From contig NZ_CP028924.1 in the NCBI RefSeq assembly GCF_003061515.1, forward strand, positions 496,001-560,000: 64,000 nt of DNA, written 5' to 3'. Under the pieces are notes generated by a model. The model ran no database searches and was not told the DNA's origin. It was given only the letters and a program-made list of their open reading frames with translations. Source of the stretch: Colwellia sp. Arc7-D (GTDB lineage Bacteria; Pseudomonadota; Gammaproteobacteria; Enterobacterales; Alteromonadaceae). This document shows, one piece after another, positions 24,839-37,600 of this stretch (positions are counted from its first letter, which is position 1; each line of letters begins with the position of its first letter). The position numbers were made by a program, and so were the translations under genes.

Positions 24839-27800
24839 TTAATATTTACCTACAAGGTTGATAAACCAGCCTTTGTACTCATAATCAGTGAGTTTTAAGT
24901 CATCACTAAAATCAGTGAAGTTATAACCAACACCCACTTTAAAGTGCTGACCTATATGACGATCTATACCTACAAGCCAACCATTACGCGTTGAATTATC
25001 TTCAACAACTTTTAAGCTACGAAACTCTAGCAATGCATCCCACTGCTTAACGATATGGTAGCGAGTTTGTAGAGCAGAAAAATTAACGGTGCTTTTAAAG
25101 AATTCGCCGATACCACGGCCAGAACGTAACTCACCCGTTCTTCGACCTAACTTCGCGGCAAACTCCCACACAGGGTTGTAGCGATAGGTACCTTCTAAGG
25201 TATAAATTTGTGATTTTTGATCGGTACCAAAGTTAGTTTGTGCTAAACCGCGTAAATCGTACAAGTAGGTATATTTCCCTAACAAGTTCCAACGGTTGTT
25301 ATCAAAAGGACGATAAGCAAAACCTACACTCGCTTCAGTAAATGTGGCATTTGCATCAGGGCTAATTTCGTCTTCAGTATCTGAATAGTTATATTTAGCG
25401 GCGATACGCCATGAATCATTCACTAAGTAGTTTAAACGGTTGGTGGTTAGCCACTGCGTGCGTTCTTCAGCGCCTTGGTCTTCACGATACTCTAACTTAG
25501 TTTGCCATTGCATATCTTTATCACGAAAGCCTAGCGAAAGGGTCGCAGCATCGCGCTCTACATTGCCGGCAATTAATGTCAGTTCACCGTGTTGCAATGA
25601 GCCGCCCAAATTCCAGCCTTGACTGAGCAGGTAATTAACACCAAAAACATGCACAAAACCCGATTCATTTCTTTCGTTAATGGTTTGCGTTTCGTTAAAT
25701 ACGTTTAGGCTATCAGTCACTCTTGAACGGTGACCAAATGTAAGACCATTAGTATCGTTAGAGGCAAGTAACGGGCTGGTTGTATCGGTTGACCAACTGT
25801 AGCGACTATAAAGGTTGTGATCGCTATTTACCTGGTAATCAATATCAAGTGCTGCGGTATCACCACGATGACCCGTTGCATATTCGGCACCTATACTAGA
25901 GCGACTTTCAAGTATGTACTTACCACCTAAGGTTATTAAATCGTTGTTTTCATAACCGTCATCAGCTTCTAGTGTGCCTTGGGCAATTCCGTAAAGTTCA
26001 AAACTTGGTGTTAAACGTTGACGGTAACCAAGTGCCGCCAGTAAACCGGTTTGAGATTGACTATTTTGTTGCTCTTTTATCTGTTTAATTTCGGCGCTGA
26101 TGTTACCGCTGTTATCAAGGTTTTGCTGAATAAAGAAACTGATTTCTTCGCGTTCATTATTACCCGACTCTTGCTTGGTTATGCTGGTGCTGTAATGGCC
26201 TGTTTGGCTATATTGTCCGCTAACTTCAATGCCTTGCTCGGTAATATCTTGGGTTAAATCACGTCGGGCAATTGAAAATCCAGCACCGGTATTTTTGTGC
26301 CATGCCGCTGCGGTTAGTTCTTGCTCCGTGTATCCTAAGGCTTTTAGGTTTGCTCTGGCTTCAAAACTTAACGCATCACCAGATTTATCACCACCGGATA
26401 GCTCTTCGTCAATAATATTCATTTGCTGAAAGGTTAAACCACCATTATCAGAATAGAATATCGGCGCTTGGCTATTGCGGGTATTACTGTGTTCTACTTT
26501 AATGTAGCTACCTTTGCCTGCTTGTAATGTTAAGTCGGCACCCGCAAGTTGATAATCGTTACCTGCCCGGTTCTCGTCAACGTAGCTTAAACCTACGGCA
26601 ATATGGTCGTTAAACCAATGTTTGGCACGTCCACCTGCCGTTAAGTGATCAGCACTAAAACCTTTAGGTAAATATTCGTAATCAACTAATAACAGTAATT
26701 GATTACCGTCGAGTGGTTGGTCACGAATAATGCTATTTTGGCTATTACGTGAAAAACTCAATAATGGACGCGATAAAATAATACGCCCTTGTATTTCATC
26801 AACTTGGTAATCAGCGTCGCGGGTTAAATCGATACGGTCAACGGTGATACCAGTATCTGGGTTTCTAACTTCTATCACTAACTTGTCAGAACCCGCTAAT
26901 ATATCGGTATGTTTTAAGTAATAAATACTACCACCTGTGCCTAAAAACTCACTGTGGCCTAACGCGGTTTGCGCTTCTGATATAAAGGCTTTTAATTGGC
27001 TTTTTTCTTGCCCATAAACATTTGATTCAGTTGATTTCCAGTTCAGCGCTGCACCGTATAAACTACGATTGTATTGGCTGTATTCTGTATCGGTCATGCC
27101 GGTGTTGTAATTACCCCATAGTGCCAATGACTTGTCCCAATCAACACGTACATAAAAACGTCCTTGAGTGTCTACGTCACGAGTGGTGGTTGAGTCATCA
27201 CCATAAACAGGATAATACTTGTCAGGGTCTAAACGTCTAAAAATATCTACAGGGTCTTTATCTAAAAAGCCATTGAACAATTGAGATAATTCACGCTCTT
27301 GAGTATCAGCATGTGCTGTTATTAGATATTTTCCTTTCACTTTACCTTTTAAATAAAACGCAAGGCGACCTTCAATAAGTAAGTCGTCATCGTATCGATC
27401 GTCACTGGAGAGGGGTTCTATATTTCCGGTGACTTTGTTTTCACTGATGTTGATATCGGCAAGGGCGGCTAAAAACATATATTTGCCGGTAACATCGACT
27501 TTCAGTGGCTTAGTTATTGTGCCTTTTTCACCACTGAGGGTGAGATCAAATACATAGTTACCAATAGGTAGTAAATGTTCACTGGCAAATTTACGCTCTA
27601 AATCTATCGGGTAATTTTTGCCATTAATTTCAATGTTGTAACCTTCAGGTATATCTTGACCAAAAATACGTACACGGCTACCTGTAATAGGAATATTTTG
27701 CTTTATGAGTTCATTAGTGCCAAAGCTGCCCGTGTTTGCTGAGTTGGTTGCCGTGGTGATATTAGTAGACGACACTTGCGCCGTGTCTTGGCTACTAAAT

Positions 27801-28618
27801 TGGCTCTGTGTTGAACTAGGTGCTTGAAGCGATTGTGAGTTATTACTTTGACTAAGGTAAGTACCACTGTCGTATGCCTCAGGTGATACTAGCTGTATTA
27901 ACTTACTCTGGGTTTCGTCCATATTACCTTGGGCATCAAAGGCACGTAAAACATAACGTAAGTTATCACCAGCGATCAAATTGCTTAGCGTTGACGGCTC
28001 AACTTGCCATGAAATTTCGCCATGGCTATCAAGCTCGATTAATTCACTACTAAAGAGCGGTGTAATTAAATCAACATCATTACCTTTGTACACCACTAAC
28101 TCTAGACGCTTTATAAAAGCAGGGTAGTTGGTAAAATAATTAAATCTAGCATCGTATTTGTTAACGCCATCAAACTTTATTGCTTGCGGTGCACTGATGC
28201 TTAACCGTGGTGAGGTAATAGCTGGGTCTTCTGTTGCCCAAAAAATACCACCAAGCGGCATTCTAACTAAAAAATCGCCTCGCACTTCTGTTTTAGCTTG
28301 TTTTTCAGCAGAGCCTTTTTCACTGTTTTGCTGACTAAGTGCTAATTCAACACGGCGATCATTTGGTCCGTTGTTGATGCTTGAAGATTGTTCACCTTTA
28401 CTGATAATTTCAACACTAAAGCCTTTCGAGGTTTTACAAGCCGCAGGAGGGCATAGCGGTTTTTGCTGCTTGGCTTCAATGGCAGTTTCAATCGATGCTT
28501 CAACTGCCGTTTCAGTCGTGTCAGGCTTTACGGTATTAGCAAAAGCGTGAGTTGCTGTGCCGGTTAATAACAAAGCAACCGTGAGTGCTAATGAATGATG
28601 TTGGATAAAGTTTCTCAT
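24839..28618 (-). CDS. Large outer-membrane beta-barrel protein, partner of the giant repeat protein
   Basis: A 1,259-residue exported protein. The signal peptide is residues 1-27 (ending HAFA). Residues about 110-250 look like an Ig-type or Fn-type beta domain, followed by a Ser/Gln/Asn-rich linker and another small beta domain (about 315-380). From about 380 to the end there are many alternating amphipathic strands with regular turns (YPVYGDDSTTTRDVDTQGRFYVR near 470, YSRYSWSTD, LEYREDQGAEERTQW), ending in GWFINLVGKY with a C-terminal aromatic. This is typical of a large outer-membrane barrel. It is coupled to the giant gene upstream by TAATG. I infer that it anchors, exports or displays that protein. 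Confidence 0.7.
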   Translation of the reverse strand: MRNFIQHHSLALTVALLLTGTATHAFANTVKPDTTETAVEASIETAIEAKQQKPLCPPAACKTSKGFSVEIISKGEQSSSINNGPNDRRVELALSQQNSEKGSAEKQAKTEVRGDFLVRMPLGGIFWATEDPAITSPRLSISAPQAIKFDGVNKYDARFNYFTNYPAFIKRLELVVYKGNDVDLITPLFSSELIELDSHGEISWQVEPSTLSNLIAGDNLRYVLRAFDAQGNMDETQSKLIQLVSPEAYDSGTYLSQSNNSQSLQAPSSTQSQFSSQDTAQVSSTNITTATNSANTGSFGTNELIKQNIPITGSRVRIFGQDIPEGYNIEINGKNYPIDLERKFASEHLLPIGNYVFDLTLSGEKGTITKPLKVDVTGKYMFLAALADINISENKVTGNIEPLSSDDRYDDDLLIEGRLAFYLKGKVKGKYLITAHADTQERELSQLFNGFLDKDPVDIFRRLDPDKYYPVYGDDSTTTRDVDTQGRFYVRVDWDKSLALWGNYNTGMTDTEYSQYNRSLYGAALNWKSTESNVYGQEKSQLKAFISEAQTALGHSEFLGTGGSIYYLKHTDILAGSDKLVIEVRNPDTGITVDRIDLTRDADYQVDEIQGRIILSRPLLSFSRNSQNSIIRDQPLDGNQLLLLVDYEYLPKGFSADHLTAGGRAKHWFNDHIAVGLSYVDENRAGNDYQLAGADLTLQAGKGSYIKVEHSNTRNSQAPIFYSDNGGLTFQQMNIIDEELSGGDKSGDALSFEARANLKALGYTEQELTAAAWHKNTGAGFSIARRDLTQDITEQGIEVSGQYSQTGHYSTSITKQESGNNEREEISFFIQQNLDNSGNISAEIKQIKEQQNSQSQTGLLAALGYRQRLTPSFELYGIAQGTLEADDGYENNDLITLGGKYILESRSSIGAEYATGHRGDTAALDIDYQVNSDHNLYSRYSWSTDTTSPLLASNDTNGLTFGHRSRVTDSLNVFNETQTINERNESGFVHVFGVNYLLSQGWNLGGSLQHGELTLIAGNVERDAATLSLGFRDKDMQWQTKLEYREDQGAEERTQWLTTNRLNYLVNDSWRIAAKYNYSDTEDEISPDANATFTEASVGFAYRPFDNNRWNLLGKYTYLYDLRGLAQTNFGTDQKSQIYTLEGTYRYNPVWEFAAKLGRRTGELRSGRGIGEFFKSTVNFSALQTRYHIVKQWDALLEFRSLKVVEDNSTRNGWLVGIDRHIGQHFKVGVGYNFTDFSDDLKLTDYEYKGWFINLVGKY

Positions 28619-31600
28619 TATTTATCCTCCGTCATTGAATTTTCTGTTTTTAGTTTTTGTATTTTGATGGTCAATTTTTCCCATACTTCTGCAGGCATGC
28701 GTGTTTTTAATTGTTCGAATACGGCTTTAGCTCGGCGTAAACCTAAGCCAAGGTTATAGTCAGCAGACGCAGTGCCATCGGCAAAGCCTGTTATAGCTAA
28801 GTGGCCACTTTCGGCACTCGCTAATTGCATAGCTATGCTATCGAGCAAGGGTTGATATTTCGCTTTTACCGTACTTTTGTCAGAGTCGAACAGTATTTTC
28901 CCTAGCTGAGTTTGCGTTGCAATATTAACGATTGGTGCAAAATGTTCATTTACTTCTTCCACGAGTTCAACACTAAAAGCAGGGCGAAGATCTTCGCGAA
29001 TTAATGGCAATAACCACTGATAGGTGTTGTTAGCTCGCTGATAAGCCAAGGCTTGTGTATGCGCCTGAGCTATAATTTGTATTGTACCGCCTTGATATTG
29101 ATTTATGGCATCAGACATTTGCGTTAACCATGCTTTATGTTCTGTATTAATTTCAGCGCTGTCTTCGTTAAATAACAACTCACCTAATTTGACTAACGCA
29201 TGTTGTTCACCACCACCCAACTGTTGCTTAGCTAGCTGTATAGCAAAGTCGAAACGTGTTGGTAAACCTTGTGTAATGCGTTTAACTCTTGGGTTTTCAC
29301 TGACGAAAACTGTTTCTGGCGGCAAGGTCGCTTTATCAACTTTCATGTAGAAATTTCGCCCACGTGCTAAATTAGCTACGTCGACCGCTTCTAGATGAAA
29401 ACGCCCGTGTAAGTCGGTTTCAATATACAAACCTTCTACGGTAGCAACTCGAACACCGGGTATACCAATCTCTTGAATGCCAATGTTTTGAATAACAAGG
29501 TCAACTTGATAGTTACCATTCGCTAACATGGTTATGTGGCGATTAATGCGTAAGTTTTGTGAGCTAAGCCCGTCAGCCATTTCGCCAATTGGATTTACTC
29601 TACTTTCGCCTTGGCTACTCATTGTGATATGTGTGCCTTCTGCGGTAGTTAGCACTAAATCATTGGTAAAGACTAAATCACTAAGTTGCTGACGAATAAT
29701 TATTTGATGGTTAGTGGCTTTATCAGCTTCGCTACTGCGACCAGTTAAATCACCTAAATCAATACCATGATTTAGCGGCGCACTAGCATCGGTTAATTGG
29801 CGCTGACCATCGGCATCAATAATGAAAGTACTGTTGGCAACATAATGACCTTCGGCGATACCACCTTGAATAAATAGCGCAGAGGCATTAGCGCTGTCTT
29901 GCCAATTATCACTGTCTCTGTCGTCAAATACTTTGCCAAGAATTGTCACTTCTTCAAAGTCTGGATCTGCGCCAACGATAACCGTTGCGGTAGCTTCATT
30001 ACCAATAGGCGCACTGCCGAGGTATGGTGAAACGCGGTTAATATGTTTACCACGGGCAACACCTGCACCGACACGTAAAATATAAACAAAATCAACGCTC
30101 GACTCTGCCGGTACGTCAATACCTGAAACCGTGAGCGGTTGCTTACTGGTTATTTTCATATCGCCGTCTGCATCGTTGGTATATGCCGAATTTTCTACAT
30201 AAGTGAAACCCGCTGGCAGGTAATCAATCAGGGTGAGGTTTTCAACATCAACTTCGCTGATATTTTCAATTTGAATGTTATAGCGTACCAATCCACCAAT
30301 GAGTGTTTGCTTAGTGTTAGCACTCTTTGTTAAACGGATCATACTTGGGTTTACGCCAATTTTATCAACGGGGATATGGTTGTTGATCACATCAGGATCA
30401 CCTTGCGCGAGAGTAAAAGCCATGTAATAAGTGGTGTCATCGCCGATTGCAGGTGCCGTAGCTAGGTTAGATAAAGCCAATGGATTTTGCTGACCCGTAG
30501 GATCTAACGCGCCTACTCTTGGCAATATTAAGTTTGAATGGCTTGGTTGATATTCTTCTTCAGGTGCAGTGACAACTAATGTAAAGGTGTCGTTGTGCTG
30601 ACAAGCAGGGTCAGCACCTAAAAATAATAAAAAGAAGTAATAACCGTCATCACCGGTAATTTGATCCTGCTGGTTTGGTAATAAACAAACATCAGGTAGC
30701 AATGTTCCAGCTTCATTAATAATACTCACTAATGAGTTAGTAATAGGGATTCGGGAAATTGAGTCGTAAACCACACCGCTTGGGTCAACCGGTACTGGAA
30801 TATTAACGGATTCATTCGCCGGAATTGAGGTTACTGTACTGAAAAAAGTTGTACCGTTTGGCGTAATAAAGTCAACGGTATAGTCACCTTGTGGCAAATT
30901 CTCAATTTGGAAGAAGCCGTTTTCATCGGTTAATACGGTTGCCACTATATTACCATTGGTGTCAGTGACTTGTATGGTCCAGCTAATGAGTAATGGTTCA
31001 CCTTCGCTAATGACATCATTTCGATCAGTGTCAATCCAAACAATACCTTGTAAACTGCCAGCAGGTAGTTCAAATGGTGTTGGATCTTCGGTACCACCGC
31101 TTGAGTTACCTGGCGCACTAGGGTTGTCACCACCGGTACTCGGGTTATTACTCGCGTTGGTTCCACTATCAGATAAATCATTGACTTCCATACCACCCGA
31201 CGAGGTGCCTATAGCTTGTGCTTGGTTGGTTATTATACCTTTTGCTTCTTCAGCACCAGGGTTTAACTCAAGAGTAAAGCTGATATTAAGGCTTTGCCCA
31301 GGCATTAATCGACCACTGGTACCATCAAATAAATTAATGGGGAAATTAGCATTTAGGTTTGGCGTTTCTTCGGCTGTTGTTGCAGTAATCTCTGCCGGTT
31401 CACTCACACTCACATAAGCACTGCCAAACCTTGCGCTTAGATCATCAACAAGCTGGATATTAGTTAGTGGTACGTCACCATTGTTTTGTATAACTAAAGC
31501 AAATGGCACATCAAAGTTACCCACACTACCATTAACAGTAGGCACTATTTCACCGCTTACTGTTTTAGCAACACCGATTGCTGGCGCTTCAGTAAAAGTA

Positions 31601-34600
31601 ACTGGAGTTGGATCGTTATCGGTGCCATCGCCATTATCACCGGCAGTATTACTACCGTTATCTGAGCTATCATTTACATCTGCACCACTTGGACTTTGAC
31701 CAGAAGCAACAGCCGTATTGTTGTAAGGACCAAGGTTTGCACCTGGTGTTACGGTTAGTTGAAGTAATAAGGTATCTTTTGCCGACACAGCAAGGCTTTG
31801 GTTAGCGGCAAAAATGTTGGTATTGGTTTCGCCATCAAAATCAGTATTTACCGTTAAGGCATTTGCGCTCAATGCGTTAACCACAAAAGTAGCTGGAGCA
31901 GGGAAGGTGGCGCGTAAGTCTTCAACAATTTGTACATTACTGAGTGAAATATCCCCGATATTTTCAACCACTAATTGATAGCTTAAGTTGTAACTACCGT
32001 CACTATTGTTCACAGGCTCAGCCACTAATAAGTTCGCAATACCAATGGCAGGTGCTTCGGTAAAGGTAATTGGCGTTGTATCATCAAGACCCCCTTCACC
32101 GTTATTACCTTCAGGGTCGATACCGTTGTCTGATGTATCGCTAATATTGCTGCCACTTGGACTGTTGCCTGATGCTTGTGCACTATTATCATAAGGACCT
32201 AAGTTATCAGCAGGTGTGAGTTCAAGTACGAGGGTAATAATGTCACTTACGCCTAAGGCTAAGTTTTGGTTAGCCGCTAACAAGTTAATATCGCTATTAC
32301 CGTTAAAGCTAGTGTTCACCAATAAAGACGCGCTGCTTAATGAGGTAATGGTATAGATATTCTGATTTTGGAATGTCGCCATCAAATCATCAACTACCTG
32401 TACATTGGCTAGTGCAATATCACCGGTATTTTTCAGATTTAAGGTGTAAGTAAGTGCATACGTACCATCACCATTATTGGTGACATTCGTCATGACTTTC
32501 GCAACGCCGATGGCTGGCGCTTCTGTAAAAGTAACGGGTGTTACATCATCATTGGTACCTGCACCATTATCGCCTGAAGTATTGCTACCATTATCTGAGT
32601 TATCAGAAACATCATCACCACTTGGACTTTGAGCAGAGGCAACAGCCGTATTGTTGTAAGGACCAAGGTTTGCACCTGGTGTTACGGTTAGTTGTAGTAA
32701 TAAGGTATCTTTTGCGGCTACGGCAAGGCTTTGGTTAGCGGCAAAAATGTTGGTATCGGTTTCGCCGTCGAAATCAGCATTAACCGTTAAGGTATTTGCG
32801 CTCAATGCGTTAACCACAAAAGTGGCTGGTGCAGGGAAGGTGGCGCGTAAGTCTTCATCAATTTGTACGTTACTGAGTGAAATATCCCCGATATTTTCAA
32901 CCACTAACTGATAACTTAAGTTGTAGCTACCATCGCTGTTGTTCACTGGCTCAGCCACTAATAACTTAGCGATACCAATCGCTGGCGCTTCGGTAAAGGT
33001 AATTGGCGTTGTATCATCAAGACCCCCTTCACCGTTATTACCTTCAGGGTCGATACCGTTATCAGATGTGTCGCTAATATTGCTGCCACTTGGACTGTTG
33101 CCTGATGCTTGTGCACTATTATCATAAGGACCTAAGTTATCAGCAGGTGTGAGCTCAAGTACGAGGGTAATAACGTCACTTGCGCCTAAGGCTAAGTTTT
33201 GGTTAGCCGCTAATAAGTTAATATCGCTATTACCGTTAAAGTTAGCGTTCACCAATAAAGATGCACTGCTTAATGAGGTAATAGTGTAGATATTTTGATT
33301 TTGGAATGTCGCCATCAAATCATCAACAACCTGTACATTGGCTAGCGCAATATCACCGGTATTTTTCAGATTAAAGGTGTAAGTAAGTGCATACGTACCA
33401 TCACCATTATTGGTGACATTCGTCATGGCTTTCGCAACGCCGATGGCCGGTGCTTCTGTGAAGGTAACGGGTGTTACATCATCATTGGTACCTGCACCGT
33501 TATCGCCTGATGCATTACTGCCATTATCTGAGTTATCAGAAACATCATCACCACTTGGACTTTGACCAGAAGCAACAGCCGTATTGTTGTAAGGACCAAG
33601 GTTTGCACCTGGTGTTACGGTTAATTGAAGTAATAGGGTATCTTTTGCCGACACAGCAAGGCTTTGGTTAGCGGCAAAAATGTTGGAATTGGTTTCACCA
33701 TCAAAATCAGCATTTACCGTTAAGGTATTTGCGCTCAATGCGTTAACCACAAAATTGGCTGGTGCAGGGAAGGTGGCGCGTAAGTCTTCAACAATTTGTA
33801 CATTACTGAGTGAAATATCACCAATATTTTCAACCACTAATTGATAGCTTAAATTGTAACTACCGTCACTATTATTAACAGGCTCAGCCACTAATAACTT
33901 GGCAATCCCAATCGCTGGGGCTTCGGTAAAGGTAATTGGCGTTGTATCATCAAGCCCCCCTTCACCGTTATTACCTTCAGGGTCAATACCGTTGTCTGAT
34001 ACGTCGCTGAAATTATCACCACTTGGGCTGGTCGACGATAGAGAAACACTGTTGTAATAAGGACCAAGATCACTAGCCGGCGTTATGATGACGCTAAGGT
34101 TTATCGTTGCTGATGCGCTAGATTCGAGAGTTTGATTGAGGTCTAATAACTGAGTGTCAGCATCACCATCAAAATTTGAATTTACGGTTAATTGGGTACT
34201 GCTCAAACTCAAGACACTAAAAGTGTTGGCATCGGCAAATATATTGGCTAAATCTTCCGTTATTTGCAGATCTTTTAATATAATATCGCCCGTGTTTTTG
34301 GTGTTAAATTGATAACTAACTTGATAACGTCCATCGCTTAAATTAATAACACCTGTCATGGCTTTGGCAATGCTGATGGCAGGAGCTTCCGTAAAGGTGA
34401 TAATTGTTGCGTCGTCATTACCCGCATCACCATTATTGGTGGTTGGGTTGCTACCGTTATCAGAGTTATCGGTTACATCATCACCACTTGGGCTTTTGCC
34501 TGAAGCGACTGCTGTATTGCTGTAAGGGCCTAAATTATTGCCCGGTGTTATGGTCACGGGGACTAAAATAGTGGCAGAGGTATTTATCGCTAAGCTTTGA

Positions 34601-37600
34601 CTTAAATCAAGCAAGTTATTATCGCTATCGCCATTAAAATCAGTATTAATATCTAGATCAGCACTGCTGATTGTACCAACAGTGAAACCAGCACCATTAA
34701 ATGTGCTTGATAGTGGCTCTACAATTTGTACATCGCTCAATACAACATCACCAATATTTCTTACGACAATGCTGTAAATAAGGCTGTAAGTGCCATCTTC
34801 ATTGTTAGTGACTGGACCGCTAATTTCTTTCGCGATACCAATCGCTGGTGCTTCCGTAAAAGTGACAGGTGTTGGGGTGGCTAAATTACCATCGCCATTA
34901 TCGCCAATGGCATCAGTACCATCGTCAGAATCATCACTAATTACCGCTCCGCTTGGGCTAGTACCATTAACTTTTGCGGTATTATTATATGGACCTAAGT
35001 TAGCTCCCGGGGTAATGATTACCGTAAGATCGAGTGTTGCAGAAGATGAGGCCAAAGCACCTGAGGTGAGTGTTTGATTCGCCGCTAGTAAATTTTTATC
35101 ACTATAACCATCAAAACTCGCATTTACGGTGAAATTATTGCTGACAACATTATCAACTTGAACCGTTGCAGGTGAAGGATAAGTTACGGTAAAGTCTTCA
35201 AGAATTTGTACGTCATTTAATTCAATATCACCATTATTTTGTACTAGCATCGCATAGGTTAACGTATAACTACCGTCATTGTTGTTAACGACCGTTGAAC
35301 TAATTCTTTTCGCAATGCCTATTGCCGGTGATTCATCAAAATTTACCGTGGTGGCGTCATCAAGGCCGCCAGCTCCGTTGTTACTTTCTGGATCACTACC
35401 GGCATCAGAAATATCGTTAACCGTTGCACCGCTTGGACTATTACCACTACCCGTAGCACTGTTGCTGTAAGTAGGAGTACCTCCTGGTGTTACTGTAACG
35501 GTAACCGAAATAGTATCTTGTGAGCCAACACTTAAACTTTGATTCGCAGCAAGTAAGTTTTTATCGGTATCACCATTGAATGCGTTATTAATGTTGAGAG
35601 AGCCAACCGTACTTTTTGAATCAACAACATAAGTAGCGCCACTGAAGGTTGTATTTAAATCATCAACAACTTGTACACTGGTTAAGTTAATTGCGCCGGT
35701 ATTTTTTACGACTAAGGCGTAAGTTAATGTGTATGTACCATCACCATTGTTGGTTGGGCCTGCGCTAATACTTTTTGCAACACCAATCGCTGGGTTCTCA
35801 ACAAAACTGACCGGTGTGCTATCTGAAAGGCCACCGCTGCCGTTGTTGGTTTCAGGATTTGTACCGTTATCAGATGTATCGCTAACCGTTGCACCACTTG
35901 GGCTTGTTGCCCCTGCGGTTGCGGTATTGTTGTATGCACCTAGATTAGTGCCTGGAGTTACGGTGACGGTTAAGGTTATCGTTTCGCTCGCACCGACCAC
36001 TAAATTTTGGCTTGCGGCTAATAAGTTTTTATCAGTACCACCATTAAATGCACTGTTAATGGTGAGTGTACCGCCGGTGCTTTTCGCATCAACGACAAAG
36101 GTTGCACCACTAAAGGTTGTGGTTAAATCATCAACGACTTGTACATTGGTTAAACTGATATCACCGGTATTTTTAACCACCATAGAATAGGTCAGGGTAT
36201 GTGTGCCATCGCCATTATTAGTTGGGCCTGCGCTAACGGTTTTAGCTATACCAATAGCCGGAGCTTCAGCAAAAGTTACCGGTGTTACATCGTCGTTGGC
36301 GGTATTACCGTTGTTGGTTTCAGGATTTGTACCGTTATCAGATGTATCGTTAACCGTTGCACCACTTGGGCTTGTTGCCCCTGCGGTTGCGGTATTGTTG
36401 TATGCACCTAGATTAGTGCCTGGAGTTACGGTGACGGTTAAGGTTATCGTTTCGCTCGCACCGACCACTAAACTTTGGCTCGCGGCTAATAAGTTTTTAT
36501 CAGTACCACCATTAAATGCACTGTTAATGGTGAGTGTACCGCCGGTGCTTTTCGCATCAACGACAAAGGTTGCACCACTAAAGGTTGTGGTTAAATCATC
36601 AACGACTTGTACATTGGTTAAACTGATATCACCGGTATTTTTAACCACCATAGAATAGGTCAAGGTATGTGTGCCATCGCCATTATTAGTTGGTCCTGCG
36701 CTAACTGTTTTAGCGACACCAATAGCCGGTGCTTCAGCAAAAGTTACCGGTGTTACATCGTCGTTGGCGGTATTACCGTTGTTGGTTTCAGGGTCTGTAC
36801 CGTTATCAGATGTATCGTTAACCGTTGCACCACTTGGGCTTGTTGCCCCTGCGGTTGCGGTATTGTTGTATGCACCTAGATTAGTGCCTGGAGTTACGGT
36901 GACGGTTAAGGTTATCGTTTCGCTCGCACCGACCACTAAACTTTGGCTTGCGGCTAATAAGTTTTTATCAGTACCACCATTAAATGCACTGTTAATGGTG
37001 AGTGTACCGCCGGTGCTTTTCGCATCAACGACAAAGGTTGCACCACTAAAGGTTGTGGTTAAATCATCAACGACTTGTACATTGGTTAAACTGATATCAC
37101 CGGTATTTTTAACCACCATAGAATAGGTCAAGGTATGTGTGCCATCGCCATTATTAGTTGGTCCTGCGCTAACTGTTTTAGCGACACCAATAGCCGGTGC
37201 TTCAGCAAAAGTTACCGGTGTTACATCGTCGTTGGCGGTATTACCGTTGTTGGTTTCAGGGTCTGTACCGTTATCAGATGTATCGTTAACCGTTGCACCA
37301 CTTGGGCTTGTTGCCCCTGCGGTTGCGGTATTGTTGTATGCACCTAGATTAGTGCCTGGAGTTACGGTGACGGTTAAGGTTATCGTTTCGCTCGCACCGA
37401 CCACTAAACTTTGGCTTGCGGCTAATAAGTTCTTATCAGTACCGCCATTAAATGCACTGTTAATGGTGAGTGTACCGCCAGTGCTTTTCGCATCAACGAC
37501 AAAAGTGGCACCACTGAAGGTTGTGGTTAAGTCATCAACGACTTGCACATTGGTTAAACTGATATCACCGGTATTTTTAACCACCATAGAATAGGTCAGG

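Noticed and set aside
35729..37594. Repeated 151-codon plus-strand frames inside the giant gene
   Set aside because: They are mirror frames of the repeat units; the sense frame is uninterrupted for 14 kb and has clear domains.
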